DNA of 64,000 bases from Paguma larvata (lineage: Eukaryota; Chordata; Mammalia; Carnivora; Viverridae), in contig CM057842.1 of the NCBI GenBank assembly GCA_030068075.1, positions 44,664,659 through 44,728,658 on the forward strand, given 5' to 3'. The notes under the pieces are model-generated. The model made no database searches, was not told the origin of the DNA, and was given only the letters and a program-made list of their open reading frames with translations. Below, piece after piece: positions 1 through 11,450 of this stretch. The translations under genes and the position numbers were made by a program. Position 1 is the first letter of the stretch, and each line of letters starts with the position of its first letter.

Positions 1-109
1 AACAGACTTGTTTAGATATAATTCATATACCATACGATTCACCTAAAGTTTTCAACTCAGTAGTTTTTATGAACAATGCTGGGCAAGTCTTGTCACAATT
101 TTAAGATAT

Positions 110-345
110 TTTTCCCCAAAAAAGAACACCACACCATTTCTCAGTCACTCTTACTTCCTTGTGCTCCACCTACAGCCTCAGACTCACCTGTTTCCTGTAT
201 TTATTGATCTGCCTCTTCTGGACATTTCATCTAAATGGAATCATGTATCGTGTGGTCTTTTGTGACTGGTTTGTTTCACTTTGTATTTTTAAGAGCCATC
301 TCTGTTAGAGCGTGTATTAGTACTTCATTTTATTTTATTTTATTG
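110..345 (+). repeat. LINE 3'-end fragment (L1M type)
   Basis: The wording is typical of old L1 3' ends: 'acctacagcctcagactcac', 'aaatggaatcatgta' and 'gagccatctctgttag', followed by 'ttgctgaataatatt'. A related fragment lies at 6080-6770. The subfamily was not assigned. Confidence 0.55.
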
Positions 346-440
346 CTGAATAATATTATTATATTATATAATTATAATTATAATAAATATCATTATAATT
401 ATATAATTAATTAATATAATTATACATTATCTTATATATA
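339..440. repeat. AT-rich low-complexity tract
   Basis: About 100 nt almost entirely of A and T (ataatattattatatta, aattataattataataaa and similar), directly after the LINE fragment. It is probably a decayed tail. No coding or RNA feature is seen. Confidence 0.85.
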
Positions 441-478
441 ACCACATTGTATTTATCCACTTATGTTTTTTAATTAAA

Positions 479-590
479 TTTTTTTAATGTTTATATATTT
501 TTGAGAGAGAGAGAGACAGAGCATGAGCAGGGAAAGGGCAGAGAGAGAGGAAGACACAGAATCTGAAGCAGGCTCCGAGCTGTCTCACGG
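479..590 (-). repeat. Felid CAN-type SINE, truncated
   Basis: Reverse-oriented copy: the T-rich tail complement, the GA-rich box, 'cagaatctgaagcaggctc' and 'gagctgtc' are present. The tRNA-derived head ('gagccacccaggcgcc') is missing, so the element is 5' truncated relative to its own orientation. Confidence 0.8.
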
Positions 591-2189
591 ACTTGTTAAC
601 TAGATAGGTACAGGTCTGTAGAACCCAGTGGCATTTTGGTTTAAGTAAATTTCTGTATGTCATGTCCTCTCTTCTGAAAGTTATTTAATGAATTTGTTTA
701 GCTTCCCAGGAGACAAGGGAATGACATTTATATTACATATTAGATGTTGTAGTTTGCAAGGGATAGCAAAAACCAGAACCCGGAGACGTAAAGTATCACG
801 TTGTTCCATCAGAAGGTGCTTCATGCGTTTCCTTGGCAAGAGGAATGAGGTGCTAGTTGGCCGTATTCCCCAAGGAGTTGGAAATTTGCATGATTCTGTA
901 GGAAGCGGAGGTCTAATCTTTTAGGTCAGATAGTCAAATGGGAAAACCGTCTTGGTGGATAATTGTCCATAGGTATATGGATTCTAAATTCTCAAACAAC
1001 AGAAGTCTTGTATTCACTATGAGAAAAGTGTCTGGCATTGTCTATTAGTATTAATTACCAGTTATGATCTTGGACTTGGTCTTTGTTTTAAAAATATTTA
1101 TCCATTCTTGCCTCTGGCCAACAACCTGAGAGCCAGAATTGATGGGCTTCTTATTCATTGGTCCTGCAGAGGGATCAGAAAACCTTAGGAGTAGTACACA
1201 CATTGCCCTGCATCTTAAAGTCGTACTAAATACTGCTTGTTTGAAGATCAGGAAGTCTGAAAGTAGATCAGTGAATGTCTGTGAAATGTTATCAGGAAAG
1301 GAATTTTGGTGATAGTCACTGCTTAGAAGAATCTTTCCAAGCTGAAGTGAAAAGGATAATGGCAAATTCTGGATATATTAACAAGATAATAAAATTGCAA
1401 TATATGGAAAATAGATGCCTTAGATGAACACTGGGAGAGAATCCAACTTGGTGGCTCTTTTGTAATTGTCCTGATATCATTGCTTTTGAGTTAAGGTTTG
1501 GGAATGAGACTTGGGATGAATTGATAGAATGTCTTTTTGTGTCTCAAATATAATTGAGCTAGAACTTTATAGAAAGTGATGATCCAATTAAAAACGAAGC
1601 TCCAGGCTTTGGTTATAATATGAAATTAAGAAAATGAGTCCCCGTCACTCAGACAAAAAAGAATTTGCACATTTGTGTCAGGTTTCTTGTTCATGTTGTT
1701 TCATATATATTCATTCTAGTTAAATATTACTGTGGTTGCCCTTACTTAGAACGTTCAGGACAGTTGTAATGAGCAAAAGTGGAAGGCAGAGAGGAAAGAT
1801 AGATGTCTGGTTAGATGCCCCCTGCCCCTACCTCTTTGCCATGTCTCTAGCATTGCTCTAAATTCCTCTTAATGCAAATGAGTTCTGTGGTCCTTTGTCT
1901 GCCCCAGCCCCACCAGTGTTTAAAGTTCCACTTGAAGTTTTCTGTACCAGAAAACATCCATGGCTTTCTGTAGCCTCATTGATCTTCTCTAGAAGTCCTT
2001 CAGTGCTTACCTTGACTGTCTCCCAACTTAATGCCTTTTCACGTGCTCTTCCTGTTACTTACCCTCGCTTGGTGTTCATTCATCTTGTCTCACTGATGTG
2101 GTAGATTCCTGATTCATAAATTATGCCATTATTTCAACTACTTCCTTAAAGCAAAATTGGAAAATGTTGTAAAATTATCCATGTTCTCT

Positions 2190-3400
2190 GTAAAACAACA
2201 AAAATTTGTTAACATCATGGAGAGCAAAGAAGCAAGTAAAAATTATGTAAAATTTAACCATTCAGAGATAACCAGTGTTAACATTAGTGTTGATGTAGTT
2301 TTAGAAGAAGTCTCTGGGCATGCAGATAACCTCTGTATAATTTATCATTAATAAAATTATAAGCTATTTTAACAGTTTTTTTTCACCAAATATGTTCTGT
2401 ACATATTTCCAAGTAAATATCGATTATAATCATTTTTCAGTAACTATTTAATATTCCACTGTATGTACAATAATTAGCTAGTCTGTTATCGAGACATTGT
2501 TTAGTTTTTTACTCCCGTAAATAATGCTTTGTTGAACATATTTATGCCCCAGTAAGTACTTGGGTTGTCACCTCTTAGGTGACATATCTAAAAATGAAAT
2601 TGCTAGATGAAGAGATAGATACATTTTACTTCTTTTACAAAGTGCCAGACTCTCTTGTAGAGTTTTATCTGTTTACACTCTTACCGTGAGTGTGAGGAGA
2701 GGTCGTTTCCCTAAGCTCTTGTAAATACTGCGTTATGTCAGTCTCTAAGATCTTTGGAAGACTTCAGTAAAATGATACATAGTTTTTATTTGTGTAAATG
2801 GTGTACTAAGGAGATTTTACATATACTTCTAAGTTTATTAGCGGTTTATATTACTTTATTAAATTACTGACTAGTGTCCTTGTCCCATTTTTCTTTCCAG
2901 TTTTCCCGTTTTTTCTTACTGATTGAAAGATCTCTTTATATATGCATTGAAGATCTCTTTATAAAAAGGATTAATTACTTTTTAATGCCTTGTGTTATTC
3001 TTTTATTTTCCCATGTCATCCTTTTTCTTTCAACTTTGTTCATGATGTTTTCCTTTCTTTTTTTTTTCTTTATGGAAGATAAAAAATGTAAAAAGTATTA
3101 TAAGATGTGTCCATGTTTTACTTAAAAAATTTATGGCGCTTGTATTTTGCTATATGCTTCAAAGGCCTTCCTTACCACAAGATTATTAAATATTGGCTCC
3201 TATTTTATCCTGGTAATTTTTTTGTTTTATTTTTTGCTTTATTGATCCCTATGAAAATTTCATGCATTTCTTTATCTTTCCTCATGATATGCATTAGTAT
3301 ATACTCAGTAAATACTTTTTTTACTCTGTTTCATGCTCAGTTTGTTCTGAGATATTCATTCACAGGAGTGATCTTACATTTAGAAACACAGCATATCACG
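2190..3400 (+). repeat. Old LINE (L1M-type) 3' region
   Basis: The stretch carries recognisable L1 3'-region phrases: 'ataaccagtgttaacatt', 'aatgaaattgctagatgaag', 'cttcaaaggccttcctta' and 'ttaccacaagattattaaat'. It is AT-rich and has no intact reading frame. Boundaries are approximate and more than one fragment may be joined here. Confidence 0.5.
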
Positions 3401-3608
3401 ATGTTAGAATAATTATGAATGATTTTTATTATAAATATATTAAAACATATTTTGGTGTGCATTCATTTGTGCCTTGGTTTATATTATCTAGTGTATGTAG
3501 CAGGAAACCATTTTGATATCCTGTTTTATTCTGATAGAATATTCTAGGCCAATGGGTTTAGAGAACCTAAAAATTTCTGTCCCTCAAATCCTTTCTTTTT
3601 CCCTTCAG

Positions 3609-3707
3609 AACTCCTATGTCCGGCTCAGACACCTGTGTACTAATACCTGGGTTCACAGCACAAATATCCCCATCGACAAGGAAGAAGAAAAACCTGTGAT
3701 GCTGAAA
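3609..3707 (+). CDS. ITPR1: ITPR1 exon 1 of 27 in window: end of second beta-trefoil
   Basis: Encodes residues 385-417 ([17 protein letters not shown] through EEEKPVMLK) of the type 1 IP3 receptor. It belongs to the last MIR repeat and the beta-trefoil-2 half of the IP3-binding core on the cytosolic side of the ER membrane. The acceptor is 'cccttcag' and the donor a full-consensus GTAAGT. The exon is 99 nt, phase 0 at both ends. The run [10 protein letters not shown] is strongly conserved in IP3 receptors. The match across all 27 exons, together with the type 1 splice and regulatory sites downstream, makes ITPR1 rather than ITPR2 or ITPR3 the confident call. Confidence 0.97.
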
Positions 3708-4410
3708 GTAAGTTCTGGAACTTGGCTGGCTCCTTTCGTCTTGTGCTCCCTAATGAAAGGGCTCCTTTGAGGACAGATTGGGGAGGAGGGAGCTGCGTTT
3801 TGTTGCTTTGGCCAGAGTGTAGTCCTGGACAAACTTGAATGCAGTAAAAGAATTCTCTCCAAGGGACCTGGCTAAAGCAAGTCCAGGCTTTTTAAAATAA
3901 CCAGAACCTTTTATTCCATGGCTTTTGCCCTAAAGGTTGAGCAATTGTCTGGATTTCATGTCTGTCTGAAGGATGATTTTGGCTCGGGAATGTTTGCTTG
4001 TGCCTTGAGGCACATCAAATACCTAGTTGGTTTTCCCCAGTCTTTATTTTTTTCTTTCTCTCTCTTTGTCTTTAAGTAGACACTTTTATTTTTTTGAAAT
4101 TTCTCTCAGCCCCTTTAATTTCTCTCCCTGAAGCCTACCTCTCCTTCACTACCTTCTCCAGGGTCAAAAAACATAAATTCACAAACATAGGGATTTTGTT
4201 TTTAAAAAGTGAAATGATACTCGTAAATTGTTTTTTAGTGATGGGGAAGGTTACTGGAGTTTTTTTCTTCTATTTTTATGAATTTTTCAGGTATAAAGAA
4301 AAGTTAAAAGAATGGTACATTGTCTGCCCTTATAATACTCTGAGTCAATAATTATTTTGCTCTTTGGCTTTTTCCCTATGTATTTGCTTATTTATTATTC
4401 TTTATTTATT

Positions 4411-4600
4411 AAAAAATTAATGTTTATTTGCTTTTGAAAGAGAGACAGAGTGTAAGCAGGGGAGAGGCAGAGAGAGAGGGAGACACAGAATCCGAGGCAG
4501 GCTCCAGACTCTGAGCTGTCAGCACAGAGCCCGACACAGGGCTCAAACTCATGAACTGTGAGATCATGACCTGAGCCAAAGCTGGACACTTGACCTACAC
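4411..4600 (-). repeat. Felid CAN-type SINE
   Basis: The reverse-oriented body 'gacacagaatccgaggcagg', 'gctgtcagcacagagcccga' and 'gagatcatgacctgagcc' is clear. The head region is degraded, with no 'gccacccagg' at the end. Confidence 0.88.
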
Positions 4601-4619
4601 TTAACTAATTTGTTTCTTT

Positions 4620-4808
4620 TTAAATGTTTTATTTTGATAGAGTGTGTGTGCACGCACACAGACAAGTCGGGGAGGCTCAAATAGAGAAGGAGAGAGAGAG
4701 AATCCCAAGCAGGGTCCTAATGGGGGCTAAGTCTCAGGAACCATGAGATCTTGATTTGTGCTGAAATCAAGAGTCACATGCTTAACCAGCTGAGCCACCC
4801 AGGCACCC
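4620..4808 (-). repeat. Carnivore SINE, older and diverged
   Basis: Reverse-oriented copy with 'gagagaatcccaagcagg' in place of the younger 'cagaatctgaagcagg'. It ends in 'ccagctgagccacccaggca'. Sequence drift marks it as older than its neighbour. Confidence 0.85.
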
Positions 4809-5122
4809 CTCCCTATATATTTGTCAACATGTTTTAAAACTGTAACAGTCTTAACATGCTTCCTTTTACAAATGAAGGTGTAAAATGATACCAGAGCCCA
4901 CTTTCTGCCTCTCTCTTTCCCTCAGTAACAGCCTGTAGAGGTAACAACTGTTAATGATTTGAGGTACTCCCTTTCAGATGTTTTTCTGTGTCTAGTTGAT
5001 TGTAACTGCGAGATAGCTCCAGCTTCTTGGATTGCCCAGTGTCCCATAAATACAGTGTTTTGATTAATGTTTTACTGTCTCAATCCAGGAGACAGTCCCA
5101 TAAACACCATTCTGCTTTTCAG

Positions 5123-5283
5123 ATTGGCACCTCCCCTGTGAAGGAGGACAAAGAAGCATTTGCCATCGTTCCGGTCTCTCCTGCTGAGGTTCGAGACCTG
5201 GATTTTGCCAATGATGCCAGCAAGGTGCTGGGCTCCATAGCTGGGAAGCTGGAGAAAGGCACCATCACTCAGAACGAGAGAAG
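5123..5283 (+). CDS. ITPR1: ITPR1 exon 2: beta-trefoil to armadillo junction of the IP3-binding core
   Basis: Encodes residues 418-470 plus two bases of R471 ([20 protein letters not shown] through [10 protein letters not shown]). It crosses from beta-trefoil 2 into the alpha-armadillo half of the ligand-binding core, near residue 436. TSPVK holds S421, a known CDK1 site in type 1 receptors, and VSPAE holds S436, a reported ERK site; both serine-proline motifs are visible here. The acceptor is 'tgcttttcag' and the donor GTAAGG. The exon is 161 nt, phase 0 in and phase 2 out. Confidence 0.97.
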
Positions 5284-5794
5284 GTAAGGGCTTCCCTCCC
5301 GTAAGAACCAGACACGCTGAACCTCACCCACTGTGGAGCTTTCAACTCTGTTGTGTGCAGAAAGAGAGAATGCCAACTCTGAACAGCTTTATGTGAAAGG
5401 GTCAGGCCTTAGCGTTGATGTGTGGCTTCAACTTGCGATTTTTCAAGAGCCACATTCAGTTCTTTGAAAGTCTCTAAAATTGTAAAGACCTGTCTTTTTC
5501 TCTGTCTCCAGTTTGGCTTCTGGAACTTGCTAACTAAATGATAAGGGCCATGGTTACTCTGACATAAAATGTGAAGGCTCATATTTTGTGAAGGTGATTA
5601 TCCTTTTGTGGACAGTAAAGTGTTGTGTGTATTTTATTCTTTTTGGTAATCGGTCGTCACTTTTGAGGAAATTGGGAAGAGTGGATCTGCTTGCGTTTAA
5701 GTGACTCATTAGGCCAGGGTCTTTCAAGGTAAAGTTTTCAACCTGTTGGACATCCAGCATTTCCTGTCTCTAATAGCCTTTCCCTCCCCCCAAG
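5284..5794 (+). other. ITPR1: ITPR1 intron 2
   Basis: A 511-nt intron with no recognisable repeat and no additional exon. The 3' end is pyrimidine-rich ('cctttccctccccccaag'). Confidence 0.85.
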
Positions 5795-5936
5795 GTCTGT
5801 AACCAAGCTGCTGGAAGACTTGGTTTACTTTGTCACTGGTGGCACTAACTCTGGTCAAGATGTGCTTGAAGTGGTCTTCTCCAAGCCCAACAGAGAACGG
5901 CAGAAGCTGATGAGAGAACAGAATATCCTCAAGCAG
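5795..5936 (+). CDS. ITPR1: ITPR1 exon 3: IP3-binding armadillo helices with R504/K508/R511
   Basis: Encodes residues 471-518 ([20 protein letters not shown] through [16 protein letters not shown]). The basic run RERQKLMR contains R504, K508 and R511, side chains that contact the phosphates of IP3 in the known core structure; all three are present. The segment falls within the first RIH domain. The exon is 142 nt, phase 2 in and 0 out. The donor is the unusual 'CAG|GTCTGT', weaker than most donors in this gene. No other GT nearby keeps the frame into the next exon, so the boundary is secure. Confidence 0.96.
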
Positions 5937-6079
5937 GTCTGTGAAGTGCAGCATATTGGGATCTTTGTAAGAACTCGGTGGGATCACTGCTCTTACAGGG
6001 GGACATGGGTGGTTCCCATGTGGAAGGAGGCTTGATCAACTGACTTTTGAAGAAAAGAGGCTTGATTTTATAGAGCAGT

Positions 6080-6770
6080 TCTAAGTTCGTAACAGTAATG
6101 CGTGGAAAGCACAGAGTTCACATACACCTGCCTCCACATATGCATAGCCTCACCTGTCATTAATATCCTCCACTGTAGAAATTAAAAATATGAGATATAA
6201 GTTTATTAGTTTATTTCTATTACAAGAATTTACGTTCTGATTTGTATTTGCATGTAAAATTAAAGACTGCTAATTACTGAGTTAATTTGGGAAACAAACA
6301 TGTTTTAACTTAAGTAAGTTGAACCTTTGAGGCAAAATCTTTCTTTGAACTCATTATAATTAAATGAATTAATTTTCAAAAAAAAAAAATCTTCCACTGT
6401 AGTGGTACATTTATTACAATCGCTGAACCTGCATTGACACATCATGATTTCCCCAAATCTAGAGTTCATATTAGGGTTCATTATTGGTGCTATGTGTTCT
6501 CTGAATTTAGGCAAACGTATAATGACATACCATCGTGATTGATTCATGCAGAGTATTGTCACTGTCCTAAAAATCCTCTGTACTGTGCCTTTTTACTACT
6601 CACTTCCCTCAATCCCTGGCAACCACGGATGGTTTTATTGTCTTGTAGTTTTGCCTTTTCCAGAATGTCATGTAGTTGGAATCATACAGTACGTAGCCTT
6701 TCCAGACTGTCTTCTTTCGCTTAGTAATATGGATCTAAGTTTCCTCTCTGTCTTTTTATGGTTTCATAGG
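6080..6770 (+). repeat. LINE 3'-end fragment (L1M type)
   Basis: Typical phrases include 'ttcatattagggttcatt', 'caatccctggcaaccac', 'ttttgccttttccagaatg' and 'tagttggaatcatacagta'. It may be two adjoining pieces split near 6180-6380, and it ends where the SINE begins. Confidence 0.65.
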
Positions 6771-6780
6771 TCAGTTAAAT

Positions 6781-6991
6781 TAAAAAAAAAGTTTTTTAAT
6801 GTTTATTTATTTTTGAGAGAGAGAGAGAGAGAACATGAGCAGGGAAGGGGCAGAAAGAGAAACACAGAATCTGAAACAAGCTTCAGACTCTGGGGTGTCA
6901 GCACAGAGCCTGATGTGAGGCTCTAACTCACAAATTGTGAGATCATGACCCGACCCAAAGTTGGACACTTAATTGACCCAGCCACCCAGGC
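6781..6991 (-). repeat. Felid CAN-type SINE
   Basis: Nearly full-length reverse copy, from the poly-T through the GA box to 'gacccagccacccaggc'. The head region is somewhat diverged. Confidence 0.9.
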
Positions 6992-7749
6992 TTTTATTAG
7001 CTCAGTTAAATTGACAACACACTTGTTGAATGTCAGTATGTAAAAATTCACCTGTTAGAAACTCTAAGAAGAGTTCAGTTGACAACTGTATTTTCATCCA
7101 AAATAGTCACAAGTGCCATGTGTTCTTAACATTATTTCATATGGCTGGGAGATTTGGAGGATTTGATAAATTCAGGCCTGGATAGACTCTTACAGGGACC
7201 TCCATAAATCACCACAAGATCTTACCACAAAGACTGAGTCATGGCTTACAGGACATTCATAGATGCTGTTATCTGGTATAAATTTAAATAAGCTGGTATA
7301 AAGACATATTATAGGGAGGGGAGTGGCAAGGGTAGATGAAGTGCACAGAAAGGCATACTGTAGAGTTCTCTGCGGCTGTTAGAGATTGGGCTGTACACTT
7401 CGCATAGAAACTCCTCGCCACTAAAACTCAAGGAAAACGTATTCGTTACTACTTCCACAGCTCTCCGTAGGAGCTTGGGATTTGAGAACCCTTTCTCCTG
7501 TTGTTTCATGAAAGACAAAATATATTAACACTCCATCAGGTTTCAGCAAAGATTTGCAGCCCAAGGATGAATTCTGTCAAGCTGTTTCATGGGATGACCT
7601 CCCAGATTAGATTGGCCCAACCCAATGCTCATTTCCACAATAGCAGTTCCTTGAGGGGCTGACATGATCGGCTCCCGTGGCAGAAGCCTTGACTGAGAAC
7701 TATATTTAATGCAACTGACAGTTTTTATCTTCTTTTATCCTTAGGACTC

Positions 7750-7915
7750 CCTAGTGATCTGGGAAGTATTGTTTCCATTTTACTGGTGAGAACGCCAAAG
7801 GTTACCTTGACTGTGCTCTATCCCACTAGGGAATAGTGTAGGTGGATGATTTTAGCCTAGAATCTGCTGATTGCAGAGTCTTTACTCTTAACCACAGCCC
7901 TACACACTGTACCAG
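7750..7915 (-). repeat. MIR element
   Basis: Reverse MIR. The 'ttccattttactggtgaga' box precedes a diverged body ending in 'gagtctttactcttaaccac', the complement of the MIR head. Confidence 0.6.
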
Positions 7916-8128
7916 GAAGTGCTTGAGGACCAGTTAGGTCCAGGTGGACTGCGGTGAGTGGGCAGTCCCAGGTGATGGACTGCATATAATTTTCAGGTTA
8001 CTGACATTGTTGTAGAGAGACTGGCCTGTGTAGTGCAGCCGCCCAGGAGGTTCTGTTAGTTCACGACATAGGGCTAGCCCTTAACACATTAAATGGTGAC
8101 GGTATTTATTCTTCCTTCTCACAACCAG

Positions 8129-8287
8129 ATCTTCAAGTTGTTACAAGCCCCGTTCACTGACTGTGGCGATGGCCCAATGCTGCGGCTCGAGGAGCTTGGA
8201 GACCAGCGGCACGCTCCTTTCAGACATATCTGCCGGCTCTGCTACAGGGTCCTGAGACACTCCCAGCAAGACTACAGGAAAAACCAG
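8129..8287 (+). CDS. ITPR1: ITPR1 exon 4: IP3 contacts Y567/R568/K569
   Basis: Encodes residues 519-571 ([20 protein letters not shown] through [11 protein letters not shown]). The DYRKN motif supplies Y567, R568 and K569, which complete the positive pocket for IP3 together with residues from exon 3 and upstream exons. The exon is 159 nt, phase 0 at both ends. The acceptor is 'ctcacaaccag', a short pyrimidine tract, and the donor is the weak 'CAG|GTTGGG'. Skipping would keep the frame but remove essential ligand contacts. Confidence 0.97.
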
Positions 8288-10381
8288 GTTGGGATTCAGG
8301 ATTGATGGGAAGTGATGGGCAGATTTGTCCCTGAAGTTACATCTGTAGTTAATGGCTAGAGAATAGTTCATTAAGTTTGCGCTTAGAAAGGAAATAGATT
8401 TTCGCAAGCCTGAGAAGAAGACACATTATAGAGTCTTTAAGAAGGATACCTGAGAAGTCCCCTTCTGCAGCCAACTTTCAGTGAGATTTTTTTTTTTTTG
8501 ATACTGATAGTACATTTCTAGTGTTTTTTATGGCATGTTATCGTAAAGCTTAGGGAGATGATTATGTGTGTTTATATTAAAGTAAGAGTGGAATCTTCTT
8601 GCTCCCTTCTGTATCTTCCATCTGTGCTGGTAACTTTATCTTGGTTTTGTCTCATATTTTATGGTCTTCTAAGTCCTTATCTATGTCATGACACTATATG
8701 TAGTGTCCCCATGAAATAGATGTTCTCACCTCTCTGGGGGCTCCTGTCAATCTTCCATTCTAGGGAAACCTGTAAATTGTGTTGGCACACTTAGTAGTTC
8801 TAAGCTGGGAGTAATTTTGTCCCTCAGGAAATGTTTGGCAGTATCTGGAGACTGTTATGAGTGTCACAACTTGAGCGGAGGGGGGTTGTTCCTGGCATCT
8901 AGTGGGTAGAAGCCACTGATGCTGTTGAATATCCAGTAATGCACAAGACATCCCCCAACAACGAACAGTTATTCAGCCCAGAAAGTCAGTAGTGCTGAGA
9001 CTGAGAAGCCCTGCAGAGCATTAAAGCAGTGCAGGTGCACAGATGATGCTTATTGTAACCTTGACTCCTAGTCTCTGCCTTGTGTTACAAAAGACTTTTG
9101 TTTGTAAACTTTTGACTTGCCACTATATCCAGCCTTTAAATTTAAACTTCTCTCTGTAATTAAGGTTGTTTTTATTTTGTCATGAAGATAGTGTTAATCT
9201 TATGCAACGCTCTAAAGTATTAGATACAACCTTGTTAGCAAGTGTTACCTTTTGACTTAGCCTTTGCTATTGTTGAAGTAGAAGGTATTATATATACTAT
9301 GATGCTTTGTTCATTAGCCTGGACAGGTTGTCTTTGGGTGCTCTGGTTATTTTAATTCCACTGTCAGTGTATTAAAACCTTAGTCAAATAGTGCCAAAGA
9401 GTTTTTTTTCCTGTTCTCTCTGCCATCTTCCAGTGAGGATACATCAGAGCCTCTAGTGTGTACAAGCACGTTTTGCTTGTACATGAAAAGACTTAACTAG
9501 TCCCACTTGCTGCTGCTACATTGAATGTTTTTGCTCGTTTGTGGATTGTCTGCCACCTGGCAACAGTCTGTCCCTAAAGGCTGATGAATTCCCAAACAGG
9601 CATCCTTACTGAATATGGGCTGAAAAGTGGCCAGTGTCCACTGTATACACCCGGAGTAATTTTTAGAATTTGGGAATTAATTTTAAGAAATTAAACTAAG
9701 TTTTAAGGGCTGTTTGAACTTTGAGTAAACAAAAGTATGTCTTAAGCAGGAAGCATCCTTGAATAGAAACAAATATTCACAAGAGGCTTCCCCGACTTCT
9801 CATATCTTTTTATGGAATGTCATGTCTGGTCCCCAAAGAGAGAAGCTCGAGGTGTTTTCATGCTTTCTGTGAATGTGATTGATTGGCTCAGGTATTGGTC
9901 ACTTGCTTCTGCTCCCCATTGGCTATGAAAATGTATTTTCACGCCAGATAAAGAAAACAAAGTAGGATGATACTGTTTTAAATATCTAGATAGGCTTAAG
10001 TGTATTTATGCAGCAGCACAGAGCAGTAAGGCACAGTTGAGTCCTCTTGAATTAGCAATAAAATCAGAGTTGAAAAACGGCTTTTGACCTTTTAGAAAAA
10101 TAAGTCACCACATTAATATTTATAGTGTGCACTTGATAAAATGGCCATCTGTACAGACAGGATGATTTGCTTAATTACATTTGTGTGGCAGGTTTAGTGA
10201 AATGAAGCGTGTGAGGGAGTTTGCAGCTGTTGCTGTAGATGAAAAAGTTGTGGAAAGGTACCCCAGTAGGATTCCCTTATGAACAATACTTCTCGCCAGG
10301 GACGGTTGCTACTCTGCTTAGTTTTGGGTTAACCGTAAAGTCTTTTGTTCTCCCCGCTGACCTCCCTTTTCTTCCTTAAAG
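8288..10381 (+). other. ITPR1: ITPR1 intron 4
   Basis: Contains a forward MER20 (8793-9013). The block 9100-10340 carries no repeat that I recognise. It includes AT-rich stretches such as 9960-10180 that could be conserved noncoding DNA, though nothing in the sequence alone proves this. Confidence 0.8.
8793..9013 (+). repeat. MER20 (hAT-Charlie DNA transposon)
   Basis: The sequence follows MER20: 'agtagttctaagctgggag', 'ggaaatgtttggcagtatc', 'ggcatctagtgggtagaag', 'atccagtaatgcacaagac' and the terminal 'gagaagccctg'. It is close to full length. MER20 copies have been reported as regulatory elements in placental mammals, but nothing shows that role here. Confidence 0.88.
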
Positions 10382-10554
10382 GAGTACATAGCCAAACAGT
10401 TTGGCTTCATGCAGAAGCAGATTGGCTATGATGTGTTGGCCGAAGACACCATCACTGCCCTGCTTCACAATAACCGAAAACTCCTGGAAAAACACATCAC
10501 GGCCGCTGAGATCGACACTTTTGTCAGTCTGGTGCGAAAGAACAGGGAGCCCAG
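10382..10554 (+). CDS. ITPR1: ITPR1 exon 5: end of IP3-binding core
   Basis: Encodes residues 572-628 plus two bases of R629 ([20 protein letters not shown] through [11 protein letters not shown]). The ligand-binding core ends near K604, so this exon closes it and continues the RIH armadillo array. N602, a residue mutated in human spinocerebellar ataxia 29, lies in LLHNNRKLL and is intact here. The acceptor is 'cttccttaaag' and the donor GTGAGG. The exon is 173 nt, phase 0 in and 2 out. Confidence 0.97.
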
Positions 10555-10689
10555 GTGAGGCGGAAGTGGGCCTGATCAGCAGAAGGTGTCTTTGCCTTTA
10601 AGTTGCAGGCACCGAACTAGTTAGGGTACTTTTGGCTAGGTTTCCTTCAGGAGGGCTGCCAGTGACAGATTTCAGTTAGGCTGGTCTGG

Positions 10690-10895
10690 AGAGGCTCTTG
10701 GGTGAGTAGTGGAAAGAACACCGTATTGGGTTAGACCGTAGTGGAATCCTAGTTCTGCAGTTTACCAGCTGGGTGACTTTCGTTTTCCCCTTGGGCTTTG
10801 ATTTCCTTCTGTGCTAAATGGATGTTTATGAAAATTGAATGAGAATAAATATACATGAAGTGCCTGGCACTTAGTAGATGCACAGGAAATGACAG
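10690..10895 (+). repeat. MIR element
   Basis: Forward MIR: 'ggaatcctagttctgcag', 'taccagctgggtgacttt', 'aaattgaatgagaataaat' and 'agtgcctggcacttagtaga'. It is a well-preserved copy. Confidence 0.8.
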
Positions 10896-11239
10896 TGATG
10901 GCGACTCATTCACAGTTTAGCACCCCCTGATTATCACTTAGAACACTTTCCCCAAGGGTCATCAGTAAGGTTTTTTGCAAACTTAGTTGTTAACTTGAGT
11001 GTTTTTATTTTACGTTACAATTCTATCATTTCTCATTCACGTAGACCGCTTCCCTCCCCCTCCTCTCTTCCCTCTTTTCTTCTCCTAATTAAGATCTACA
11101 GCATTTCAGGAGATGTGGGAAATAGTTTATAATGACAGCGTCCTGAATGGTCACACTGAGACACACCACGAGCGATAGCGTTGTTATAAAGTGACTCCTC
11201 CCACCCCACAGTGATAAAGAATGTTTCATGGAACATTCT

Positions 11240-11450
11240 CATGTTGCAGGGAGTCAGCTCAATAAGCACTTGCCTTGAATTACTGCATTTAATCCTCAGG
11301 ACAGTCCTGCAAGGTTCTGCATCACCCTCTTCTGTAGATGAGAAAAGTGAGGTTAAGACATTTCCCCACGTAACCCTGCATATCCGAACATTACTAATGA
11401 CAACAGGGATTCAGCTCGGACCATCTGGTCCTCCCCCATCTCCACCATTT
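11240..11450 (-). repeat. MIR element
   Basis: Reverse MIR: 'catttaatcctcaggacag', 'tctgtagatgagaaaagtga' and the later 'gggattcagctcgga'. It is diverged in the middle. Confidence 0.7.

Larger units (their letters stand above)
1..3608 (+). other. ITPR1: ITPR1 intron upstream of window exon 1 (partial)
   Basis: I see no exon in this stretch. It holds LINE-type 3' ends near 110-345 and about 2190-3400, an AT-rich tract at 339-440 and a truncated felid SINE at 479-590. The rest looks like unique intronic DNA. Short open frames here show no family resemblance and no splice context. The intron starts outside the window. Confidence 0.8.
3708..5122 (+). other. ITPR1: ITPR1 intron 1
   Basis: Holds two reverse-oriented SINEs back to back (about 4411-4600 and 4620-4808) and an old LINE-like piece around 4820-5000 ('cctgtagaggtaacaactgt'). 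The remainder is unremarkable T-rich intron, with no further exon seen. Confidence 0.85.
5937..8128 (+). other. ITPR1: ITPR1 intron 3
   Basis: Contains an L1M-type 3' fragment (about 6080-6770), a reverse SINE (6781-6991) and a reverse MIR (about 7750-7915). The stretch 7000-7740 shows no repeat I can name and no exon. Confidence 0.85.

Noticed and set aside
1..3600. Possible upstream ITPR1 exons before 3609
   Set aside because: No frame shows the conserved residues expected just upstream of N385; only LINE/SINE and unique intron were seen.
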